This document shows positions 55,482 through 64,000 of a stretch of DNA of 64,000 bases, piece after piece (the first letter of the stretch is position 1; each line of letters starts with the position of its first letter). The notes beneath the pieces are model-generated. The model was not told the DNA's origin, made no database searches, and saw nothing but the letters and a program-made list of their open reading frames with translations. Position numbers and translations under genes: made by a program. The DNA comes from Sternotherus odoratus (lineage: Eukaryota > Chordata > Testudines > Kinosternidae): contig JAVMKO010000021.1 in the NCBI GenBank assembly GCA_032164245.1, positions 13,088,285 through 13,152,284 on the forward strand. The letters run 5' to 3'.

Positions 55482-56909
55482 TGGTAAAACCCAACTCATA
55501 CTGTTGTCTGTTGGAGAACCCCCAGATCTCCAGACTAAAAAGCTGCTAACATCATGTGATGCTCACAATAGCTGGGAAGTTGCCAGGGAAAGACATTGGA
55601 CCTGACTTGCCTCTTGCGTGAGTGTCAGTCAGGAATAATGTCACTGCATGGGCTCTGCTCAGCCTCTCCATCCATTTGCTCAGCTGGCTGGGCTGGTGGT
55701 GAAAAGGATCCCCAGCAGGTAAAACAATACAGCTTGAAACTCAGCCTTTGAACCAGCCGTTTAAAGCACAACCCCAACTCCCCGCCGCCCCCACCCGCCA
55801 AGTGAGGAAACGGATGGCACCCCAGAGCGGAACCTGCACAGCAATGCCAAGAAAAAGTGAGTTCCCTGATTGAAACCCCGGGGCTCTCATTTCGGGGGAA
55901 GGAGGGATAGACGAGGGCAAAGAATAAAGCAGATGAATTGGCTTCTGCAGCAGGAAAGGGTTGGGGGCTGACACGGCTAAGGAGGCAGCAGCCAGCTCCA
56001 TCCCTCTGCAATGGCACCCAGAGCAGCACTTGCTATTCTGTTGAGCGTGCGGCTGGCTGCCCCAGGGTCGAGCAATAATAACTAGTGCTCTCAGGTGACA
56101 GTTCTCCTACCCAAAGCAACCCCTGCTCGCTGAGTGTTTCGCATCCCTGGAAAACCGATGTCTGGCCCTATAAATCTCCTCCTTACTCTCCATTCCAGTG
56201 TTGCCAACTTTCACGATTTTGCCATGAGTCTCTTGCTCATTATTGTTTCCCTTAAAGCCCCAGCTCCTGGAGTCAGGTGGATTTGGGATGATTTCAGCCT
56301 TCCTTCTTAAAGAAAAAAGGAAGTTTCTAGCCCTTGAGGCTGTAGAGAAAGGTTCCAAATGTAACCCCAGTGCACCCTGAAGGCTCAAAAAGCAGAAGGC
56401 AAAGAAAAAGGATGCCAATTGGATTATTTTTACACAATCTCATGACTTTTGGTGAGCCTGCCTTGTGATTTTTGAACCCTTGGGGCTGGCGATGCTGCCA
56501 TTCAAAGAGGAGATCAGCCCCAGAAGGAAAGTGGGGTTGGAAACGCAGCAGCAGTGTGTGCTCTGAGGGCCAGACGAAGGTACGGGGTCTGACAAAATGA
56601 CCCTCACCTGCAATGCAGAGGTGCAACCCATAGAGACCATGGGTCCCGGAATGCACTGCAACTGGCTGCTTCATGCAACGGAGAATACTGCATTGTGGGA
56701 CTTGTAGTCCCTGAGGCCCACATTGCTGAAAAATCCTTATTGCTGCAAGTACCCAGGTGCAGAACGTCATGCTGGGACCGGCAGTACTGTGGCTTTGCTT
56801 CAGTGTTGGTGTTTTTTTGCTGTCTCCCCCAAACTCCTGGGACCCGAAGTGCTGTCATGGACCAGAAGGCTGCTAGGTGCCCCAGAGAGCAGCACCTAAG
56901 TGCGCACAC
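55482..56909. other. Unrecognised DNA with a ZNF143-like motif
   Basis: No gene. A minus-strand ACTACAAGTCCCACAATGC at 56690-56708 matches the ACTACAnnTCCCAnnATGC pattern. Nearby GGTCCCGGAATGCACTGCA and GTCATGCTGGGACCGGCAG echo it, suggesting a diverged repeat rather than a promoter. Frames of 134-165 codons on the minus strand have no domain. Confidence 0.4.
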
Positions 56910-57205
56910 CAGAGCCGGCGACAGGAATTTGGGGGCCCCGTACGCAGACCGTGCGGGCCCCCCCCGGCCGGTCTCCCGCTGCCCGCGCCCCCCCCCCATC
57001 TCCCGCCGCCCGTGGGCCCCCCCCCAGTCTCCCGCCGCCCGCAGGGGCCCCCCCTGGCCGGTCTCCCGCCGCCCGCGGCCCCCCCCCCCGGCCGGCGACA
57101 AGGGGGTACAGCAGCATACCGGGCCCGCCCCGGATTTAAGGGCCCCCCCTTAAGTCCGGGGCCCAGTACAGCTGTACCCGTTGTACCCCCCTGTCGCCGG
57201 CCCTG
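56910..57205. mobile_element. GC-rich hAT MITE with internal tandem repeat
   Basis: Left CAGAGCCGGCGACAGG, right CCCTGTCGCCGGCCCTG: clean inverted ends. A perfect 8-bp duplication GCGCACAC flanks it (56902-56909 and 57206-57213). The middle holds about four units of GGTCTCCCGCCGCCCGCGGG plus a C-run, spaced roughly 30-37 bp. To the right, CCGGATTTAAGGGCC and TTAAGTCCGGGGCC form a local hairpin. Pro/Gly/Arg-rich frames across it are artefacts. Confidence 0.92.
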
Positions 57206-57213
57206 GCGCACAC

Positions 57214-57787
57214 TACCAACTGCATCTGTTCAAGAAGTTTTCAGCTGATACGACCAAGCTGGGGTGAGGTGTTTCATGGCACTGTGCTAAGGGATCGAGA
57301 TGCCCCCTGCAAATGCCAGGCGCTGTTGTGCTTAGACACTGAGTCTGGTGCAATTGCCTCTGAAATCCACGTCGTGAGAGCGGTTGCTCGAGGAAGAGCC
57401 GGGTGGATGTTTTGCCTTCAGGCATATGTCTCTAATATGGTACGTTTCCATCCGGCAGATGGTCCTGGTCTTGCATGCAGCTTGGGGGACGGCGGGGGGA
57501 GCCGCGGAACAGAGGGACTTTAGCTTTGAAACTCAAAAGAGCAGCGCTGCATGTGGTGATTGCAGCCTCCCCACTGCCGGGGATTCTGTTTGGTGGGATT
57601 TCTTTTGTCCCAAAGCTCTGCCAGCCCCCCCCCGCATGCTCCAGAGATTAGTTGGCATCGCTCTGAATGCTGAAATACCCAGACATCCTGCCTTCGGGCT
57701 AAACTGCTGCTCCAAAGCCCATTGCGGTCAATGGGAGTCTTTCCAGTGAGGAGTATTATCACTATTAATGTTTAGCATGGCGAAACC
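57214..57787. other. Unrecognised DNA
   Basis: No gene. GCCCATTGCGGTCAATGGGA at about 57717 is the degenerate palindrome type of 3.1 kb. Confidence 0.45.
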
Positions 57788-57872
57788 TACCATTGTGCTA
57801 GGTGCGGTACAAACACCAAGTAGCATCAGTGCCTGCCCTGAAGAGCTTACAGCCCAACTCGACCAGACAGAC
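57788..57872 (-). repeat. L2-type LINE 3' tail
   Basis: ACCATTGTGCTAGGTGCGGT, ACAAACACC, AGTGCCTGCCCTGAAGAGCT, TACAGCCCAACTCGACCAGA: antisense tail, well preserved. Confidence 0.82.
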
Positions 57873-60800
57873 CCAGCGTGGAGATGGAGTAGAACACATG
57901 GGCAGAGTGAACAATGGGATGGCAGCAAATGCCAGGGCAGTTCTGGGAGTTCTGGGGGGTGGGTTTGCTTAGGAGGAGACCAGCTGAATCTGGAAACAGG
58001 CAGGGAGAGGGGACACTGAAGGGAAGGGATGGAGAGAGTCACTGGGGCACGGGTGGGTGAAGCTGGGGGGAGGGGGCAGGAGAGGGTTGGAGCATCCAGC
58101 CAATCAGCACAGGGCAGAGGAAGTCCAGTTCACCCGGTTGACATTTCTCCAGCTGTCTGAAGGTCCCTGCTTGGTCTGCTTCTGCAGTCTGCTCCCACCC
58201 GCTGGCCTGTTCCTCCTGCTGGGTCCATATGGCAAGGAGGGGGTTGGAGGCACCAGCTGGACCCTAGTAGCCCTGGAGTGCGTGTGTGGGTCTTCTCTAC
58301 ACAGTGCCGGTGCAGGCTGACGGTGGATGGAGGGGTAACCCAAGTGGGGCCCCAAATTACCCCCCGTCCCAGACTGCAATCCCTGCTTTGGCTGCTTCTG
58401 CAGCTGCCCCTCCCAGCTGAAGTCTCTGGCAGGCTCATCCCTGCAGGACGCCTGATGCTCACCCTGAATTAATTCCCTGTATCTGCTTATTATTAGGATA
58501 ATTTATGCTAGGGGAGCACCCAAAGCCCCCAGTCCCGATTGTGGGCCTGTTGCGATGGGCACCAGCCAAGTGCACGAGAAGACACCCTGGTCCCTGACCC
58601 ATGAGCTGACACAGCGAAGGGGCCGGATCCTTAGCCAGTGTCGAATGGCGTAAGGCCCTTGACGCCAGTGGAGCTCCCTGTGTACGTGTGCATCTGTGTG
58701 CACTTGGTGCCAGACAACGAAGAATGCCAACCCTAGGAGAAACTAAATCATTACCAAGAGTAATCAGGAAGGGACCTCACTCCACGCTGCCTCCCTTCTG
58801 CCCCCTCCCACCGCTCTGCCCCCTCGGACCTCGCCTTCCCCACTCTCTTTGCGGGCAGGTTGTTGGGATCTGGTGGCAGGAGCAATCTGCAGGCGCCAGA
58901 TCAGCCTGTTCACCCATTCAGCAGATGATGCTCCACCCACAATCTTTTATCCTGACAGGGGCTCACAGCTTTAGCAATTCCCATCATTGCAGGGAAACCA
59001 CCCAACCCTCCCTCCCCCGAAAATTGCAGGCAGGATCGGAGGGGGGGGGGGAGGGATAAAACTGTCGGCTACTGTGGTACATGAGGCTGGGTTTGTTTCC
59101 CTTTTACTGCTTGCTGGGGGTTCCTAGGCATGAGCTGAGGAACAGATTTGCTGGCACTAAGCTAGCAGACCCATCATCGGGCTGTCGCGACACAGGCAGA
59201 GAGGGAGGCTGTTTTCCATATGGGTCTTTTGTTGCTCCACTGGAATTTTGGAGTCTGGAATTTTCCAGGGCTCCACCTCAGGGAAGCGACCTACCTGCTG
59301 TAGTTTGGAGCCTGCTGTAGGTATAAAAAAAACTCAGAGCAGAGGATTTCCCAAATGCACACTTCAAAAACTCACCTGTCTCTTTAAATATGCCACTAAC
59401 CCGCCCCCCCATTTCCTTCCCCTCCCCCACAAACCTTTTTAATTTATTGCTCACCTAAACCTGGGAAACTAGCAAAATCCTCCCACCTGGAGAGGTGATG
59501 GACCAGCAGCACTAGGACTCTGTCTGCCTTGCGAATGGCTGTCCTGGTTATTACCTGGGCTGGGAAATTATTTCCTAATGAAGGGGAATCAAGCTGTAGG
59601 GGATTAATAGATGTTATTGTGTCGATTCTCTTCTACACCTCCCCGGGCTGCACTGAAGGAATATCATAGCATGCAGATACCATTGGTATTGTGATCATTA
59701 GCTGGAGTGGTGGGAAGTGCTTTATGTCACTGAAATCCTTCCAGGAGCCCCCACAGAGAAGGAGAAAACTTCTTAAGAGCGCAGTGGCATTTAAGGGATT
59801 GCTGCCTGCTCTGAGCAGATGTTCCAAGGATTAGACATCGCTGCTTGCAAGACAGCTTCAAATTAAAAAAACAAAACAAAACCCAGCTCCGCTATTTATG
59901 GGGTGTTGTTGCATGTGCTGGAAATCGGAGATGAACATACAATGGCTGGTAGCTAAAAGTGCCGCCACACACACCAAGTTTAACTTGAAGTGGGGAGCAG
60001 CCGGAGGCTGGGTTTGGGAAGATGGATGAAGGAGCATCTCTGGATATTCATGCTAGTTTCCCCTGGCCCATGGAAGCTCTCACTGGATCCTCTGCCGGCC
60101 CTGGCGGGGAGGTAGAGCCCCTGTATCTCTTTGATGGAGTCATGGAGGACAGAAAGGCTCCTGGTTTCTCTTTTTGGGCTGATAGTGCAGGCTAAACGTA
60201 CACAGTCTCCCTCCCCACGCAGCCTGGCCAGGGCAGCCAGCACCCAGTAACGAGACTCTTCTGAGCAGTCGTCCAGTTCCATCTGGGTTTGATGACGCTG
60301 CTTTCACCTCCATAGTGTGTGAGCAGCTCCAAGGCCCACCAGGCTCACTGCCAGTCGCCCCTGAGACTAAATCTCCAGAGGAAGAGCGGCTGCATTAACC
60401 TTCCTTCCCCAGACTCCCTGGATGGGTGGGAGGCTCAGGCAGGTCACCAGGCTACAGCCTGCTCCCGAGAGGCATGGGAGCCACAGAAAGGAGGGGGGCT
60501 TGTTTTCAGGAGTGGCCGGACTGCTCTGATCTTTTGCCCGTCTATTGAAATGATCCTTCCCATTTGCTCAGGCTTGGGTAAGACCCCTTTCGGCTCCGCT
60601 CCGAGCTCTGACTGCTCCTGCCTCCTCCCTCTCCCCGCTACTCCCTCTTTTTCTGACCTTTTAGACAGCCATCACTGCGGGGAGACCAGCCAACCACCCA
60701 GCCAGCTGGGAAACTCCCATTCTTCTCAGCCTAACCTTTCTCGCCTCCAGAATGCAAAGCTTTCGCCTTCTGTGGCTTCTCACGTGCTGTGTTGCACCAT

Positions 60801-62859
60801 CTCTTGAGCGTGGAGTGAGTGTGCAACTGGACCGGGAGCGGCGTGCTGGAGAAGGGCAGGATGGGTGGCCAAATGGGCCAGAGATGGGAGACTCAGGGGT
60901 TCGTTCCTATTGAGAAGGAAAAAGGAGGAAGTTTGTTTGGGAAGGGAGCCGACGCCTCTGGACAGAACTTTGGGGGCAATTCCTTTGCTTCGCTCTCTGC
61001 AGTGCAGGGCGAGTTTTGCACTGTTACTGGGTTTCATCTCTGAAAAATCCTCACACCTTGCCTGATACGTTCTGTCTTCTGCTCTTCTCTGAGAATGGAG
61101 ATTGAGTCCCTAGATCAGAAGGGAATGTTGCACTACCGGAGAGTCTGCTATAGATGGCAGCATTGGCACAGCTAGAGCTGCTGGGTCCTCAGCTGGGCTC
61201 ATTGAGTTTAATTAATATACAAAGTAGAACTGAAGACATAATATAGGTAATTCCGTGCATAGAGGCTTCCTTTCTAGTAGTTCCCGCTCGATGGTCCTGG
61301 AGCTGCTCTGCAGGACATCCCGAATTACCTAGGAATAGCCCATTTAGTCTGGGTCGTCGGCTCCACACCCGCCCCACAGCACACAAGACCCTTGGCAGCC
61401 TCAACCGCAAGAGCAAAACTCAAGTCACCAAAGTCCCTAGCCTCAAAATCTGCTTCTTAAGAAAGGTTTTAACTCATGGACACATTGAACGCTAGATCTG
61501 TATGTATTTCCCCATCTCTTCTTTATTATGTGCATTTCAGCAGCAGCTGGGGACCCCACCTCTGTGGAATTTGGGAATAGGCTTGGTCAACCCAAAACTA
61601 CCTTTTTCCTTGAATAAACTATTTGTCTGAAAAATGTCACTCAGACGTCCTCCTATGGACTCCTCCGAGCCCCATTCACCCTCTTTCCCCATATTCCTCG
61701 GTCAGTACCCACGGATCTACCCCAGTCACTGTCTGGAGTTCACTCACTTACCTACCTTCGCAGCCCCCAGACTTCCTCCTTCCTCCCCACCCATTGCTTG
61801 GGGAATAGTTTGTTGACCGTAACCTAAAGTTTATAGACATATGCAAATTATCTTTAAATGTGCAAATTAGTTCATTATATAATCTACATTAAATGTCACA
61901 CTTGGAGTTACTCAAAACGTCAGCCATTAAGCAGGAATTCTGCCAGCCCAAAATTTCCACTCAGGAAAGTGGGATCATGAGAGATATCTGGAGGGCAGCA
62001 TAGTCCAAAGGTCAGGCCAGTCCAAGTCATTCAACTCCCCCGATATGCACAGCCTGGAAGCGCTGTGCTGGATACGAGAAAGAGACAGAGAGCGAGATGG
62101 GTTTTTCCAAGCCCTCACATCTCTAATATTTATAGTGACTGATGATAACTCAAACATGGTTTGTGATTCAACCTGATGAAGTCTAAGCCTTAAATCACAC
62201 GAGTCTGTCAAGTAAAGTACTTTAGCCTTCTGCCCTCACCACTGTAAACAGAATGCATCTCCAGCACTCCTGGGAGCAATTTAATGGACTGCTTAATACG
62301 GCCAATAGATTTTTGAATGCTTTGTGTTCCTCCCGGAAAGCCCCCCCCCTCCTTTCCCACAAGGCTTTAGTTGCTCTTCTTCTGGATAAATCGAACGAGA
62401 AAAGCAGCTGTGTAGGCAACGGACATTTTAAATGCTGGTCCTCTGGCAGCTACTGCAGCATAATGTGATATCAAGCAGGGCACCGATCTTGCCTACATTG
62501 GAGCAGGGGTCCAGGTTAGCAGACCGGAGTGCTGGACTGAGACTGCTAACTATGCGTGGGATCATTCCCACTGGGGTAACCGGATGGCACCTAGGGCGAG
62601 GTGAGGGTGGTCCATGGGGTTAGAAAGGAGCAGTCCCTGGGCTTTCAGTGATCGCCTTTTGATGAGAGGGGCTAGAAGGCCTTTCTGGCTTTGATTCTGT
62701 TTCTGCTGCATGGCAGAGGGAGTAACAATTATACTAAGTTTGCACTTACATAGCGTGAGCCACTCCAAGATCTCCAAGCACGTGCCACATGTTTATTCAT
62801 AATTAATTGATAATTAATCATTATTCATAATTACCAGCCCTCATTGTCATTACTCGCTA
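57873..62859. other. Long unrecognised stretch
   Basis: About 5 kb without a supportable gene or repeat. G11 at 59041-59051; C9 at 62341-62349; ACAAAACAAAAC-type A-rich sequence near 59870. An octamer ATGCAAAT lies near 61842. 62740-62850 may hold a MIR relic (TGCACTTACATAGCGTGAGC, AAGATCTCCAAGCAC) and contains a cluster of TAATTA-type sites. A 162-codon frame at 60319-60807 has no domain. Confidence 0.4.
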
Positions 62860-62935
62860 GACACCAACACTGTGCTGGGTACTGTCCATGGCACAGTCCC
62901 TGTCCCATGGAGCTTTGCACTCTAAATACGAGCTA
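62860..62935 (-). repeat. L2-type LINE 3' tail
   Basis: ACACCAACACTGTGCTGGGT, ACTGTCCATGGCACAGTCCC, TGTCCCATGGAGCTTTGCAC, TCTAAATACGAG: antisense tail, diverged. Confidence 0.7.
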
Positions 62936-64000
62936 ACTAAAGCTCCAAAAAGCTGCCATAACAAGTAACAGTTTCGGGACATGGGGAAGCTGCAAGGCAG
63001 AAATGGAAGCGGGAAGGTTATTGCTATCTTGGAGTCCAGTTGTACACGCCCCTACTCATGGAAAATCCCCATAGAATGGTGAGAAACTTAATACAGGGGA
63101 ACATTCCTGTGTGCTTAGGAAGAGGATGGCTACCAGAGAGACTGCTTGTGTGATTTACAATCCGAGGTCTGACTGCAGCAGGAGTTGACATAACTGAGCT
63201 AGCTTTAGTCTAGCAGTGAAGCTATGGCAGCATGAAACTGTCCGTCTCAGAAGTACCCAGTATCCCAGGCAGATCTGAAGGGCCTTCGCTAAAGCCCGTA
63301 ATGCCATGCTTCACTGCTATGGGTCCCCCTGCTCGCTAGATTTAAGCTAGCTGAAGTACGTTCACATATGTTTTTTTTTTTTTTTTGAAATCGCATGCCC
63401 CGATTAGAACACAGATAGACCCTAAAGGTTTGTGGGATCTGATCCAATATCCATCACCCCCCCTCCCCCAGAACCCATGGATTTGATTTCCAGTTATGCA
63501 TTTTTGTAATTTTTCTTTTCATTAGAAAATGAAAATCTTTATATTAGTTTTTAATTTAAAATACAAGTTTGTTTCCAAAAGCGATTAAACCCCCTCTCGT
63601 GAATGGAATTCGATCTAATGTCAGCCAGGAAACGTTTGCTCAGATTTAATAATTTGTGGACTTTGCAAAATTCAGTCAAATTAAATAAAAAACATGCAAA
63701 AGGAAACCCACTCGCTGGCAAACCCTACTACCCGGAGCAGTTCATCACAGGGGCAATGATCCATTAGCTCCATACATAAGCTAGGATCATGCCTCCAGTT
63801 TATGGAGTTGCAAATTGTCAGCTGCCGTCATTATGTCAAAGCTTTACTTTGCCAAGAAAGAAACATGATTATTGTCTGCATTGTCTCCTGTCAATACATC
63901 TTGCAGTCTGGACAGTGTAGGGTTAGGTATAACGTAAAACCGTTCCTTGCTTTGATTGTTAGCTTTTTACAACCCATTAAGCACAAAATTAACATGTTTG
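62936..64000. other. Unrecognised DNA, AT-rich right edge
   Basis: T16 at 63371-63386. From about 63480 to 63950 the sequence is repeat-free, AT-rich and complex (TTTGCAAAATTCAGTCAAAT, GCAAATTGTCAGCTGCCGTC, GTCAAAGCTTTACTTTGCCA), a possible conserved non-coding element running to the window edge. No gene. Confidence 0.4.

Noticed and set aside
56604..57248. Pro/Gly/Arg-rich frames of up to 165 codons
   Set aside because: They read through the GC-rich hAT element and its internal tandem units.

Overview
This window is a gene-free stretch of vertebrate nuclear DNA, most likely from a turtle. No reading frame reads as a real gene. The longest open frames are about 190 codons, and they lie on simple repeats, transposon ends or single-copy sequence with no recognisable domain. 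I found no exon of a known family, no tRNA, rRNA or snRNA gene, and no bacterial feature. The turtle assignment rests on interspersed repeats I recognise: CR1 LINE tails, L2 and MIR tails, a hAT MITE with YAGGGTGACCAG ends, a retroposon ending in ACACGGCTACC, a 'GGCTTGTCTACA' MITE group and a solo LTR. Family assignments come from memory plus structure (terminal repeats, target-site duplications), not from a database search.

Layout. 1-5 kb is mostly single-copy DNA with a 45-bp minisatellite and a MIR. 5.3-5.8 kb is the 3' end of a hAT transposon that still carries the last 29 codons and stop of its transposase. 7.8-14 kb has CR1, L2 and MIR relics and an AT-rich DNA element. 14.8-17.4 kb is a dense repeat block: MIR, non-autonomous hAT, pyrimidine array, (AAAG)n, a solo LTR with a perfect 5-bp duplication, and a palindromic MITE. 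19.8-28.2 kb has CR1 and L2 tails, a short retroposon with a 14-bp duplication, a CA-rich array and a 49-bp tandem repeat. 29.1-32.1 kb holds a hAT MITE, CR1, a Tigger-like MITE and an 834-bp mariner-like element containing a very GC-rich inverted repeat. 38-41 kb is the most complex block: CR1, MIR, a 1280-bp hAT remnant with a Helitron nested in it and a broken transposase reading frame, then a 742-bp terminal-inverted-repeat element. 41.9-57.3 kb alternates single-copy DNA with further MITEs, CR1, L2 and MIR pieces and two ribozyme-like retroposons, and ends in a GC-rich hAT element with a perfect 8-bp duplication. 57.3-64 kb is largely unrecognised, with L2 relics and an AT-rich right edge.

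Nothing here works as a pathway. The window is best read as intergenic or large-intron DNA whose main content is a layered record of transposition. Several AT-rich, repeat-free blocks (about 22.1-22.35, 26.86-27.43, 37.5-37.75, 41.36-41.6, 51.5-51.65, 52.36-52.8 and 63.48-63.95 kb) look like possible conserved non-coding elements, but only a cross-species alignment can decide that.
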